The position numbers and the translations under genes are program-made. A stretch of 64,000 nucleotides of DNA from Pseudomonas gingeri. Lineage in GTDB: Bacteria; Pseudomonadota; Gammaproteobacteria; Pseudomonadales; Pseudomonadaceae. Where the stretch lies: assembly GCF_013385635.1 (NCBI RefSeq), contig NZ_JACAPR010000015.1, positions 62,001-126,000 of the forward strand, written 5' to 3'. Below, piece by piece: positions 41,049 to 52,337 of the stretch. Position 1 is the stretch's first letter. Each line of letters opens with the position of its first letter. A model generated the notes under the pieces. That model was not told the origin of the DNA, made no database searches, and worked only from the letters and a program-made list of their open reading frames with translations.

Positions 41049-44000
41049 TTATAGCGACGGTTTCTCGCCTGTGCTATCCGAAAACTCCGAAAGCGTTATA
41101 TGAAGAAAAGTCGCGGCGAATTCCTCGGCCGCCAGCGGCAGGCTGACGATGTAGCCCTGGATCTGTTCACAGCCTTCGGCCGCCAGGAATGCCTGCTGCG
41201 CGAGGTTCTCCACGCCCTCGGCAATCACCGTGAACTGCATGCTGCGACCCAGGGCGATGATGGCGCGCACGATAGCCGCGTCATGGGGATCGTCCGGCAG
41301 GCCGCGGACGAACGATTGGTCGATTTTCAGGATATCCAGCGGCAGGCGCTTGAGGTAGCTGAGGGACGAGTAGCCGGTGCCGAAGTCGTCGATGGCCAAC
41401 TGCACGCCGAGGCGCTTGAGCTGGTGTAGCACTTCCAGGGCTTCTTCGGCCTGGCTCATGATGAAGTTTTCGGTGATCTCCAGTTGCAGGCAACCGGGCC
41501 GAAGGTGGTTGTCCTTGAGCAGTTGCTCGATGCGCGGTAGCAGGTTGGGCTGGCGCAGTTGGGCGCCGGCGAGGTTGACCGACAGGGGGCCGAAGTCGCC
41601 ATAACGATGGGTCCAGCGCTGCATCTGGCGGCAGGCCCGTTCAAGCACCCAGTCGCCGAGCAGCAGGATCATGCCGTTTTCTTCCGCCAGCGGGATGAAG
41701 TGTTCGGGCGGGACGTCGCCGAAGGTCGGATGATGCCAGCGGATCAGCGCCTCGGCACCGACCAGGGCACCGGTATCGAGGCTGACCTTGGGTTGGTAGT
41801 AGAGGGCCAGCTCCTGGCGCTCGATGGCCCGCCGCAGTTCGTGTTCCAGGGCCACGCGCTCGCTGGCCTGGGCCGTGAGGTCGCGGGTATAGCTTTCGAC
41901 GCGGTTGCGGCCCTTGGCCTTGGAGCGATACATGGCCGCGTCGGCGTTCTTGATCAGGGTGGCGACGTCGTTGCCATCCTTGGGGTAGAGGCTGGTGCCG
42001 ATGCTGGCGCTGATAAAGAATTCATGCTCGCCAGCCTGGAACGGTGCGCCGAAGCAGTTCAACAATTTTTCGGCCAGGTATTCGGCATCGCTGGGTTGTT
42101 GGAGGCCGGGCAGCAGGATGATGAATTCGTCGCCGCCGAGGCGGGCGACGGTGTCGATATCCCGCAGTTGTTCCTTCAGGCGCAGGGCAATACCCTTGAG
42201 CAGCAGGTCACCGACCGGATGGCCGAGGCTGTCGTTGATGTGCTTGAAGCGATCGAGGTCGAGGAACAGCACCGCGCCCTGGCCGCCATTTTCCTGCTGG
42301 TTGTCCAGGGCCGCCAGCAACCGGCTTTCGAACAGGGTGCGATTGGGCAGCCCGGTCAGCGGGTCGTGGTGGGCCTGATAGTCGAGCCGGGCCTGGGCAT
42401 GTTTCAGGCTGGAGATATCGGCGAACACGGCGACGAAGTGGGTGATGAATTTGTCGCGATTGCGTACGGCGCTGATGGTCAGCCAACTGGGATAGAGCTC
42501 GCCGTTCTTGCGTCGGTTGTAGATCTCGCCCTGCCAGTGGCCTTCGGCGCTCAACTGGTGCCACATGGCGGCATAGAAGGCGCTGTCGTGTTGGCCCGAG
42601 GCAAGCAGGCGCGGAGTGTGGCCGAGGGCTTCGGTCTCGCTGTAGCCGGTGATTTCGGTGAAGGCGCGGTTGACCGCGCTGATGTGCTGCTGGGTGTCGG
42701 TGATCAAGACGCCTTCGGCGGTGCTTTCGAACACCGTGGCGGCCTGTTGCAGTTTTTCCTGCATCAGGTGACGTTCGGTGATGTCCCGGGCGATGGTCAG
42801 CATGCAGTCTTCGCCGCCGATGGGCAGGGGGCGGCTGGAGACTTCGCAGAGGCGGATCTGTCCGTCGCTGCGGCGGATATGGCAGCTGAAGTCGCGGACA
42901 AGACCGTCACGCTGCAGCAGTTCGAGCATGTGCTTGCGTTCGTTCAGGTTGACCCAGATCCCGAGGTCCAGGGTCGAGCGGTCCAGCGAACTGGCGCTGT
43001 TGTAGCCGGTGAGGCGGCTGAAGCCTTCGTTGACTTCCATCAGCAGCCCGTCGCGCTGCCGGCTCAGCAGCAAGCCGTCGGGAGAGGCGTGGAAAGCCTT
43101 GGCAAACTTCTCTTCGGAGGTTTGCAGTTGCTGCTGGGTTTCCTTGAGCTGGCTGATATCCCGTACCACCACCACCAGGGCCGGTGTGGTATCGAGATCA
43201 AAGGGCTCGGCGGAAATCAGGCCGGTGAACAGTTGACCGTTGTTGCGACGGAAAGGCATTTCCAGGTTGCGGATGCTGCCGCCCTGCAAACGCTGCAGGA
43301 GGCCCGGGCCGACGCCCTCGATGCCCCATATATTCAGCGAGGTGGCGGTGTGGCCGACGACGTCTTCGGCGCTCAGGCCGATCTGTTCCTCGAACGCTTC
43401 GTTGACTTCCAGCAGGCAACCGTCGGACAGGCGGGCAATCACCAGGATGTCCGGGCACTGCTGGAATACCGAGGCGAACTTCTGTTCCGACAGGCGCAGG
43501 GCTTCTTCGGTGCGCTTGGTTTCGCTGATGTCGATCATCAGTCCGCGCATGACCGGCTCATGGCCGTGTTCGATCAGGCTGACGATGTCACGCACCCAGA
43601 GTGTCCGGCCATCGGCGGTGATCACCCGGTAGTCGAGGCTGTGGTCGCGTCCGGCCAGGGTTTCATGGTCGCAGAAGGACTGGGCGCGGATCAGGTCGGC
43701 GGGATGCGCGATACTGCGCCAGAAGCCGGGTACCAGCCAGTGGGCCAGTGGATAACCGAGCAGGGCTTCGGCGTGGGGTGAAACGTAGGTGTAGGTGTAG
43801 TCGCTCACCCGCGATTCCCAAGCAATCGCCGACAGGCTTTCCACCAGGCCGCGGTAATGGTATTCGCTGCTGCGCAGCTCCTGTTCGAGGGCGATCCGCC
43901 GGGAGATTTCCGAACTCAGGCGCCGGTTGATGCGGATTACCACCGCCAGGACGGTGACCAGTAGCAGGACGCCCGGCAGGCCGTAGATCAGGACATCGGG

Positions 44001-44792
44001 CCAGAACGAGGAATTGACCAGTACATTGCCGACCCAGTGTTTCTGGATGGCGTCGACCTCGCCGGGGCTCATGTCGGCCATGACCTTGTCGAGAATACCC
44101 ACCAGAATCTTCTGCTCCTGGGGCACGCCCATTGCCAGTTGGTAGCGGTAGGGCGTTTCGCCGCTGACATACAGTCCTTCGAGCTTGAGCTGGCGCAGGC
44201 TCCAGACACTGGAGGCGAGATCGCCTACCACGGCATCGACCTCATCGGTGGCCAGCGCCTGGAGGGCCGAGCTGACATTGGGCAGGGCGACCAGGTTCAG
44301 GTCCGGATGGTGGGTGCGTAACAGTTCATGAGGGGCGTAGTTCTCCACCACGGCGATTTTCAGGCCGTACAGTTCCTTCAGGTTGTGCGGCTGGGCACCG
44401 CCCTCGTGGGCGAGGATGACAATAGGGAAGTCCAGGTAGGGGCGGGTGAAGGCCAGGTAGCTCTGGCGTTCCGGCGTGGACATGACGCCGGGCAGCAGAT
44501 TGACCTGGTTATCCTTGGCCAGTTGCAGCACGGCCGTCCAGCTCATGGGTTCGATGGGGGTGAGCTTGACGCCCAGGCGCTTCTCGACCAGCGCCATATA
44601 GTCGGCAGCCAGGCCCTGGTAATGTCCCTCTTCGTCGCGGAACTCGAATGGCGGCCATGAGGCATCTACACCCAGGCGAAGGTCCGGGTGGTCCGCCAGC
44701 CAGCTACGTTCATCATCGGTCAGAGTCAGCGCGCCAGCCGTTGCGGTCCAGGTGAGCAGCATCAGCAGAAGCAGGGCCGGCAGTCTGGGCAT
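41049..44792 (-). CDS. rmcA: RmcA-like dual diguanylate cyclase/phosphodiesterase
   Basis: A 1247-residue inner-membrane sensor. It has a signal peptide, a periplasmic SBP_bac_3 ligand-binding domain (about residues 25-265), a transmembrane segment (about 270-292), four PAS domains (about 310-810), a GGDEF domain with active site RLGGDEF and an intact RxxD I-site (RDID), and an EAL domain (AEALIRW, DDFGTGYSSLSYL). It should hydrolyse or make c-di-GMP in response to redox or periplasmic ligands. Length and position match P. aeruginosa RmcA (PA0575). Confidence 0.92.
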   Translation of the reverse strand: MPRLPALLLLMLLTWTATAGALTLTDDERSWLADHPDLRLGVDASWPPFEFRDEEGHYQGLAADYMALVEKRLGVKLTPIEPMSWTAVLQLAKDNQVNLLPGVMSTPERQSYLAFTRPYLDFPIVILAHEGGAQPHNLKELYGLKIAVVENYAPHELLRTHHPDLNLVALPNVSSALQALATDEVDAVVGDLASSVWSLRQLKLEGLYVSGETPYRYQLAMGVPQEQKILVGILDKVMADMSPGEVDAIQKHWVGNVLVNSSFWPDVLIYGLPGVLLLVTVLAVVIRINRRLSSEISRRIALEQELRSSEYHYRGLVESLSAIAWESRVSDYTYTYVSPHAEALLGYPLAHWLVPGFWRSIAHPADLIRAQSFCDHETLAGRDHSLDYRVITADGRTLWVRDIVSLIEHGHEPVMRGLMIDISETKRTEEALRLSEQKFASVFQQCPDILVIARLSDGCLLEVNEAFEEQIGLSAEDVVGHTATSLNIWGIEGVGPGLLQRLQGGSIRNLEMPFRRNNGQLFTGLISAEPFDLDTTPALVVVVRDISQLKETQQQLQTSEEKFAKAFHASPDGLLLSRQRDGLLMEVNEGFSRLTGYNSASSLDRSTLDLGIWVNLNERKHMLELLQRDGLVRDFSCHIRRSDGQIRLCEVSSRPLPIGGEDCMLTIARDITERHLMQEKLQQAATVFESTAEGVLITDTQQHISAVNRAFTEITGYSETEALGHTPRLLASGQHDSAFYAAMWHQLSAEGHWQGEIYNRRKNGELYPSWLTISAVRNRDKFITHFVAVFADISSLKHAQARLDYQAHHDPLTGLPNRTLFESRLLAALDNQQENGGQGAVLFLDLDRFKHINDSLGHPVGDLLLKGIALRLKEQLRDIDTVARLGGDEFIILLPGLQQPSDAEYLAEKLLNCFGAPFQAGEHEFFISASIGTSLYPKDGNDVATLIKNADAAMYRSKAKGRNRVESYTRDLTAQASERVALEHELRRAIERQELALYYQPKVSLDTGALVGAEALIRWHHPTFGDVPPEHFIPLAEENGMILLLGDWVLERACRQMQRWTHRYGDFGPLSVNLAGAQLRQPNLLPRIEQLLKDNHLRPGCLQLEITENFIMSQAEEALEVLHQLKRLGVQLAIDDFGTGYSSLSYLKRLPLDILKIDQSFVRGLPDDPHDAAIVRAIIALGRSMQFTVIAEGVENLAQQAFLAAEGCEQIQGYIVSLPLAAEEFAATFLHITLSEFSDSTGEKPSL

Positions 44793-44880
44793 AACGTAAC
44801 GGTCTCGTTATGGCACGGGGAATCATTCGAGTGTAGACGGGCTATGCGGGGAGGGAGGGACGCTTTTGTCGCTGTGCAGA

Positions 44881-44908
44881 AAGCAAAACCCCCGGCGGGC
44901 CGGGGGTT
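44881..44908 (-). terminator. rpoD terminator
   Basis: On the minus strand AACCCCCGG-CCCG-CCGGGGGTT followed by TTGC(T) lies just after the rpoD stop. Confidence 0.88.
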
Positions 44909-44914
44909 ATGGTG

Positions 44915-46762
<1,848 letters not shown>

Positions 46763-46829
46763 AACACCCTATCCACTGAAGGTCTTGGCGGGCAAAAAAC
46801 AAGCCGAGGATTATACCCGAGCTATGACC

Positions 46830-48794
46830 TCACGCGCCAGTTGAGGTCGGGTTTGATGCAGGAAGATTGCGTTTTAGCAGGTCAAGCAGCAAAGATTTCT
46901 CTTCGGCGCTCAACTCGCTTTGTCGCGATTTCCTGAGAAGTTGTTCCAGCTTTCGCTCGCGCTGGCGGGCTGACAAGCTAGTTATGGTGTCGAAAAACTG
47001 TTGTTCAAGGTTTTCTCCCTCGATCAGCCACTCCTTTTCCGCCAGGCGGGTCAGCAATCGGCCCTGTTCGGTGCCGTGCCAACGTGAGATCAACTGAAAT
47101 GAGCTTAGCTTAGGATTCTTTTGCACGGCTTCGAGCAAGGCCACCAGAAGCTGTGTATTGGTGTTGTCTTCATCCGCGAAGTGACCAGCGGTCTCGACCT
47201 TCTCGGCCAGTTGCGGATGGTGGACCAGAGTCCGCAAGGCGGTCAGGGTCGGTGGTTCGACGGCGGCCGGGACTCTCGGGGCACGTGGCTGGTCACGATC
47301 GCCGCCACGCTTGCCGTTCTTGTCCCAGGGCTTCTTGTCCCACTTCTTGCCGCCGGCGCCGGGTTTCTTCGGGGTCCATTCCTGCTGGGGCGCATAGGCT
47401 TCCTGCGGCTGGTGGTAATCCGAATAGTCCGGTATGGCATCGTAGTCGATACCGGGATCATAGGCCGGTGGCGGGGCGTCCATCGGGGTGCTGTGGGCGA
47501 GCTGGCTGACGGTTTCACTGGTCAGGCCGGTGATTTCCGTGAGGCGCTGGCGCATCAGGATCTTCAGGTTGGCGCCGGGAATCTTGTCGATCAGTGGCGC
47601 GGCGAGGGTGGCCATATGGGCCTTGCCTTCGAGCGAGCGCGGATCGGCTTCTTCGGTCAACTGTTGGAAGAAATAGTCCGCCAGCGGCTGCGCGTGCTGA
47701 TTGATCCGGGCGCGGAAGGCGTCGGTGCCTTCGGCGCGGACCAGGGTGTCCGGGTCTTCGCCTTCGGGCAGGAACAGGAAGCGTGCGCGCCGTCCGTCCT
47801 GCAGGCTGGTCAGGGTCGCTTCGAGGGCGCGCCAGGCGGCGTTGCGGCCGGCCTGGTCGCCGTCAAAGCAGAACAGCACGTTGGGTACGATGCGGAACAG
47901 CTTCTTCATGTGGTCTTCGCTGGTCGCGGTGCCGAGCGTTGCCACGGCGTTGCGCAGGCCTTGCTGGGCCAGGGCGATGACGTCCATGTAGCCCTCGACG
48001 ACGATGATCTCGTCGAGGTTGCGGTTGTTCTTGCGGGCCTCGAACAGGCCGTAGAGCTCCTGGCCCTTGTGAAACACCGGGGTTTCCGGTGAGTTCAGGT
48101 ACTTGGGCTTGTCGTCGCCCAGCACCCGGCCGCCGAAGGCGATGATGCGGCCGCGGCTGTCGCGGATCGGAAACATCACGCGATCACGGAAGCGGTCATA
48201 GCGTTTGCCGGTCTCGGCGTTCTCGATCAACAGGCCGGCATCGATCATGGCTTTCTGCTGCAGCGTGTCGCTGGACAGGTGCTTGAACAGGTTGTCCCAG
48301 CCCGGCGGGGCAAAGCCCAGGCCGAAGTCGCGGGCGATTTCGCCCGTCAGGCCGCGACCCTTGAGGTAGTCCACGGCGGCTTTGCGTGCCGGGTGGCTTT
48401 TCAGCGACTGGCGATAAAAATCGGCGGCCGCGGTCAGCAGCGGGTAGAGCGGCGAGTCGGTCGGTTGTCGCGGCTTGTGCGGCCGGCCGCTTTCCTCGCG
48501 GGGAATCTCCATGCCGGCGGCTTTCGCCAGTTCCTCGACGGCCTGGGGGAAGTCCAGGTTGTCGTGGTCCATGATGAAGCCGAGGGCGTTGCCGCCCGCG
48601 CCGCAGCCAAAGCAGTAGTAGAACTGCTTGTCCGGACTGACGCTGAAGGACGGGGTCTTTTCCTTGTGGAACGGGCAGCAGGCAGTGTAGTTCTTCCCGG
48701 CTTTTTTCATTTGCACGCGCGAACTGACCACGTCGACGATGTCGGTGCGGTTCAGAAGGTCGTCAATGAAGCTCTGGGGAATCAACCCGGCCAT
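46830..48794 (-). CDS. dnaG: DNA primase
   Basis: Makes the RNA primers for replication. It has 654 residues: zinc-binding domain (CCPFHKEKTPSFSV, then YYCFGCGAGG) at the N-terminus, Toprim catalytic core (VVEGYMDVIALAQQG, then CFDGDQAGRNAA), and the C-terminal DnaB-interaction domain. The start at 48794 (MAGLIPQSFIDDLLNRTDIV) is the standard N-terminus; a longer extension is rejected. Confidence 0.97.
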   Translation of the reverse strand: MAGLIPQSFIDDLLNRTDIVDVVSSRVQMKKAGKNYTACCPFHKEKTPSFSVSPDKQFYYCFGCGAGGNALGFIMDHDNLDFPQAVEELAKAAGMEIPREESGRPHKPRQPTDSPLYPLLTAAADFYRQSLKSHPARKAAVDYLKGRGLTGEIARDFGLGFAPPGWDNLFKHLSSDTLQQKAMIDAGLLIENAETGKRYDRFRDRVMFPIRDSRGRIIAFGGRVLGDDKPKYLNSPETPVFHKGQELYGLFEARKNNRNLDEIIVVEGYMDVIALAQQGLRNAVATLGTATSEDHMKKLFRIVPNVLFCFDGDQAGRNAAWRALEATLTSLQDGRRARFLFLPEGEDPDTLVRAEGTDAFRARINQHAQPLADYFFQQLTEEADPRSLEGKAHMATLAAPLIDKIPGANLKILMRQRLTEITGLTSETVSQLAHSTPMDAPPPAYDPGIDYDAIPDYSDYHQPQEAYAPQQEWTPKKPGAGGKKWDKKPWDKNGKRGGDRDQPRAPRVPAAVEPPTLTALRTLVHHPQLAEKVETAGHFADEDNTNTQLLVALLEAVQKNPKLSSFQLISRWHGTEQGRLLTRLAEKEWLIEGENLEQQFFDTITSLSARQRERKLEQLLRKSRQSELSAEEKSLLLDLLKRNLPASNPTSTGA

Positions 48795-49230
48795 GGCGTT
48801 CTCGTCTTTGCTGCGCTGCAAGGAGATCCCGAAAGGGGCTGGACGTCGTCGGGGCGTGCAGCCACGTGCGCTGCTCGATCGTTCGTCGTCTGCTCAATCA
48901 TCGTCGGGAAGTGTATCTGCCGAAAACTCGCTGACCTTAATTTCAATCAGCCTTTCAGGTTTCGATTTATAACTGTCGCTGTCGGGCGCGCCGGAGGTCA
49001 AGGTGACCGCGCAATGCCGCAAGCTGGAAAGGGTGTGCTCGTCGGTAGCCTTGGCAGGCTCGTCAGTAAAGACGCGCACCACTGGCAAGAAGCCAGTTCT
49101 GACGTGGTGAAGCGGGTTCGTCTGGGTCGCATCGGCGGCTTTGACGGTGAAGCATCAAGCGATATCCGCAAATGCCATTAGCCCGGCTGAGGGCCGGGCT
49201 TGGCAGAAGCTTGCAGCGAACGTCTGTGTA
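48795..49230. other. rpsU-dnaG intergenic region with a terminator-like hairpin
   Basis: A 436-bp gap inside the macromolecular synthesis group. The hairpin AGCCCGGC-TGAGG-GCCGGGCT (49180-49200) lies after rpsU, matching the E. coli arrangement in which rpsU expression exceeds dnaG because of a partial terminator. A YqeY-type gene found here in some relatives is absent. Confidence 0.6.
48894..49088 (-). CDS. Small hypothetical protein, doubtful
   Basis: A 64-codon frame (TTG start at 49088) between rpsU and dnaG with plausible composition (KPERLIEIKVSEFSADTLPD) but no recognised family. It may be a real small protein of the operon or chance reading through the leader of dnaG. Confidence 0.3.
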   Translation of the reverse strand: MPVVRVFTDEPAKATDEHTLSSLRHCAVTLTSGAPDSDSYKSKPERLIEIKVSEFSADTLPDDD

Positions 49231-49446
49231 TTAGTACAGACGAACGGCGCGGCGCTGTTCGCGCTGAACTTTCTTGGCGTGACGCTTAACAGCAGCTGCT
49301 GCTTTGCGCTTACGCTCGGAAGTCGGCTTCTCGTAAAATTCGCGGCTACGAACTTCAGCCAGAACACCGGCTTTTTCGCAGGAGCGCTTGAAACGACGCA
49401 GAGCTACGTCGAAGGGTTCGTTCTCTTTAACTTTGACGGCTGGCAT
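49231..49446 (-). CDS. rpsU: 30S ribosomal protein S21
   Basis: A 71-residue basic protein of the small subunit platform, needed for anti-SD/mRNA interaction. The sequence [20 protein letters not shown] and the [15 protein letters not shown] tail are typical. It is divergent from tsaD and followed by a hairpin before dnaG. Confidence 0.98.
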
Positions 49447-49641
49447 CCAGAGCTACCTTCATTCATTACCGGGGTCAACGTCCTCAGGCAAAAGCGCACT
49501 GGAGATCGTCGGTTTTTAAGGGTTGCGGATGTTAACCCCTCAACGGCAGGAATGCAAAGCCTCTGATCGAAAACCGCTGGTCGGGGCCCGGAGTGGCGAC
49601 TATTATGCGCGCCTTCGAATTCAGCCTCAGGGCGTAAACCC

Positions 49642-50667
49642 ATGCTAGTACTGGGATTGGAAACTTCCTGCGACGAAACCGGTGTCGCGCTGTACGACAG
49701 TGAACGCGGGCTGCTGGCCGATGCGCTGTTCAGTCAGATCGACCTGCATCGGGCCTATGGTGGCGTGGTGCCGGAGCTGGCCTCCCGCGATCACGTCAAG
49801 CGCATGCTGCCGTTGATTCGCCAGGTGCTGGCCGAGGCCGATCGCGTGCCGACCGAGATCGACGCGATCGCCTATACCGCCGGCCCGGGCCTGGTCGGAG
49901 CCTTGCTGGTCGGGGCTTCGTGCGCCCAGGCACTGGCTTTTGCCTGGGGCATACCGGCGCTGGGCGTGCACCACATGGAAGGTCATTTGCTGGCGCCGAT
50001 GCTGGAAGCGCAGCCACCGGAGTTCCCGTTCGTCGCTTTGCTGGTCTCGGGCGGTCATACGCAGCTGGTTCGGGTGGATGGCATCGGTCAATACGAGTTG
50101 CTGGGCGAGAGCCTGGACGATGCCGCGGGCGAGGCCTTCGACAAGACGGCGAAGATGATCGGCCTCAATTACCCGGGTGGGCCGGAAATTGCCCGCCTGG
50201 CGGAGCAGGGCGTGTCCGGGCGTTTCGTCTTTCCTCGGCCGATGTGCGACCGGCCGGGCCTGGCGTTCAGCTTCAGCGGCCTGAAAACCTTCGCGCTCAA
50301 CACCTGGCAGCAGTGTGTCAGCACTGGGGACGACGGTGAGCAAACCCGTTGCGACATCTCGCTGGCCTTCCAGCAGGCAGTGGTGGAGACTTTGACCATC
50401 AAGTGCAAGCGGGCGTTGAAGCAGACGGGCATGAAGCGCCTGGTGATCGCTGGTGGTGTCAGCGCCAACAAGGCGTTGCGGGCGTCGCTGGAGAAAATGC
50501 TCGGTGAAATGAAGGGCAATGTGTTTTACGCCCGTCCCGAGTTCTGTACCGATAACGGCGCGATGATCGCCTTTGCCGGTTGCCAGCGGCTACAGGCCGG
50601 GCAACAGGAAAGCCTGGCGATCAGCGTGCAGGCGCGCTGGCCGATGGAGCAGTTGTCACCCCTCTGA
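49642..50667 (+). CDS. tsaD: tRNA N6-adenosine threonylcarbamoyltransferase
   Basis: Transfers threonylcarbamoyl to A37 of ANN-decoding tRNAs together with TsaB and TsaE. It has 341 residues. The metal-binding HMEGH motif (about His111, His115), SGGHTQLV and GGVSANKALR are intact. It is divergent from rpsU as in other Pseudomonas and E. coli. Confidence 0.97.
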   Translation: MLVLGLETSCDETGVALYDSERGLLADALFSQIDLHRAYGGVVPELASRDHVKRMLPLIRQVLAEADRVPTEIDAIAYTAGPGLVGALLVGASCAQALAFAWGIPALGVHHMEGHLLAPMLEAQPPEFPFVALLVSGGHTQLVRVDGIGQYELLGESLDDAAGEAFDKTAKMIGLNYPGGPEIARLAEQGVSGRFVFPRPMCDRPGLAFSFSGLKTFALNTWQQCVSTGDDGEQTRCDISLAFQQAVVETLTIKCKRALKQTGMKRLVIAGGVSANKALRASLEKMLGEMKGNVFYARPEFCTDNGAMIAFAGCQRLQAGQQESLAISVQARWPMEQLSPL

Positions 50668-50709
50668 CGGCTGGCCGGCGGGTTGCTTGAAGCATTTTCA
50701 CGCTGTCGA

Positions 50710-51279
50710 TCAGAAATGTCGTTCGCGACCGGCAAAGAGGTCGCGTAGATTGCCACGGTGGCGCCAGACGATCAGGCCGGTCAGCACGCTCATCGGCAAC
50801 AGCGCCGCCGGTTCCTGCCAGGCCAGTAGCGGCAGGGTCAGCGGGGTGGCGATCAAGGCGGCGAGCGAGCTGGTGCGGGTGAGGTAGAAGGTCAGGATCC
50901 AGGCGGCGATGGCCAGCAGGGCGGCAGGCGGGTAAAGCCCCAACAGCATGCCGGCGGCCGTCGCGACGCCTTTGCCGCCGCGAAAGCGGAAGTACAGCGG
51001 GAACAGATGGCCGAGGACGGCGCAGAGTCCGACCCAGGCCTGTTGTTGCAGTGACAACCCGGCGAATCCGGCGATCAGCACGGGCAGCAGGCCCTTGAGC
51101 AGATCGCCGAGCAGGGTCAGGATCGCCAGCTTCTTGCCGGCCAGGCGCAGCATGTTGGTCGCGCCGGCATTGCCCGAGCCACTCATTCGCGGATCGGGAT
51201 TTCCCGTGAGGCGGCTGAGCAAAATGGCGAAGGACAGAGAGCCGAGCAGGTAGGCGAGGATCGCCAGTAACCAAAACAT
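50710..51279 (-). CDS. plsY: Glycerol-3-phosphate acyltransferase PlsY
   Basis: A 189-residue inner-membrane enzyme transferring the acyl group from acyl-phosphate to glycerol-3-phosphate, the first step of phospholipid synthesis. Five hydrophobic segments are visible, with conserved loops SGSGNAGATNMLR and FRGGKGVATAAG for substrate binding. It is convergent with tsaD and divergent from folB. Confidence 0.95.
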   Translation of the reverse strand: MFWLLAILAYLLGSLSFAILLSRLTGNPDPRMSGSGNAGATNMLRLAGKKLAILTLLGDLLKGLLPVLIAGFAGLSLQQQAWVGLCAVLGHLFPLYFRFRGGKGVATAAGMLLGLYPPAALLAIAAWILTFYLTRTSSLAALIATPLTLPLLAWQEPAALLPMSVLTGLIVWRHRGNLRDLFAGRERHF

Positions 51280-51353
51280 GCTAACTATTCCGGGCGAGGA
51301 CGCCCTGATTCTAACGGCGCATTGCGCCCTTGTCGTGCTGTGGAGAAGAGCGC

Positions 51354-51707
51354 TTGGACAGAGTGTTTATCGAGGGCCTGGAAGTCGACACCGTGATCGG
51401 TGCCTATGACTGGGAGCGCGGCATCAAGCAATGCCTGCGTCTTGACCTCAGTTTCGCCTGGGACAACCGTCCGGCCGCCGCGGGTGACGACCTGACCCTG
51501 GCGCTCGACTATGCGAGCGTATCGGCGCGTATCCAGGCCTTTGCCGAGCAATCGCAGTTCCAGTTGGTGGAAACCTTCGCCGAACGCCTGGCTGAAGTAC
51601 TGATGAGCGAGTTCCAGATTCCCTGGTTGCACCTCAAACTGACCAAGCCGGGTGCCGTCGCGGCCGCCAGGGGCGTGGGCGTGGAGATCGAGCGCGGATG
51701 TCGCTAA
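51354..51707 (+). CDS. folB: Dihydroneopterin aldolase
   Basis: Cleaves dihydroneopterin in folate synthesis. It has 117 residues from TTG 51354 (DRVFIEGLEVDTVIGAYDWE follows), with GGAG 8 nt upstream. An earlier in-frame TTG at 51330 gives extra residues unlike the family. The catalytic Lys is in LKLTKPGAV. It overlaps folK by 10 nt. Confidence 0.93.
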   Translation: MDRVFIEGLEVDTVIGAYDWERGIKQCLRLDLSFAWDNRPAAAGDDLTLALDYASVSARIQAFAEQSQFQLVETFAERLAEVLMSEFQIPWLHLKLTKPGAVAAARGVGVEIERGCR

Positions 51708-52216
51708 CTCAGGTTTACCTCGGGCTCGGCAGCAATATCGAGCGCGAAACCCATTTGCGCGCTGGCTTGGATGCGCTGGCCGGTTTCCTGCTGGATATTC
51801 GTTGCTCGGCGGTGTTCGAAAGCCAGCCGGTGGGGATCAAGAGCGGACCGTTCTTCAATCTGGTGGTGTCGGCAATCACCGACTTGCCGTTGCTGGAGCT
51901 GGATCGTCGGTTGAAGTTCATCGAGGCGGACAACGGTCGCTACGCGCCGGAGCGCAAGGGGTTGCCGCTGGACATCGACGTATTGCTGTATGGCGAGCAG
52001 GTGGGAAATTTCGATGGGCTGATTCTGCCCCGTGCGGAAATTCTGAAAAATGCCTTCGTCTTGTGGCCATTGTCGTTGATCGCGCCGGCAAAGCTGCACC
52101 CTGAAGTGGGCAAGAGCTTTGCGGCGTTATGGCAGGAAGCGAGTATCGATCAGGTACTGGCGCCGGTTGCTTTCGAGTGGCGTGGTCTCCAGTTGACCTC
52201 CTCGGATCTGTTGTAG
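51698..52216 (+). CDS. folK: HPPK pyrophosphokinase
   Basis: 2-amino-4-hydroxy-6-hydroxymethyldihydropteridine pyrophosphokinase of folate synthesis, 172 residues. The motifs YLGLGSNIERE, RYAPERKGLPLDIDVLLYG and LILPRAEILKNAFVLWPL (usual HPRMxxRxFVLxPL) are recognisable; the last is diverged, as in a Pseudomonas FolK variant that lies next to folB. Confidence 0.93.
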   Translation: MSLTQVYLGLGSNIERETHLRAGLDALAGFLLDIRCSAVFESQPVGIKSGPFFNLVVSAITDLPLLELDRRLKFIEADNGRYAPERKGLPLDIDVLLYGEQVGNFDGLILPRAEILKNAFVLWPLSLIAPAKLHPEVGKSFAALWQEASIDQVLAPVAFEWRGLQLTSSDLL

Positions 52217-52241
52217 GTCTGTGTCACGGCTTACGCGGTTA

Positions 52242-52327
52242 TTGTAGGAGCCGGCTTGCCGGCGATGACGTCCGCAAGATCGATGCAAGACTTTCTGGCC
52301 TCATTGCCGGCAAGCCGGCTCCTACAA
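52242..52327. repeat. REP pair (REPIN)
   Basis: GGAGCCGGCTTGCCGGCGATG and its inverted copy around a spacer of about 35 bp, between the convergent folK and cca genes. Confidence 0.85.
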
Positions 52328-52337
52328 GGTGCGTGTT

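Noticed and set aside
41559..43781. 740-codon plus-strand frame across rmcA
   Set aside because: Antisense shadow of a well-recognised multidomain gene, without its own start signals or domains.
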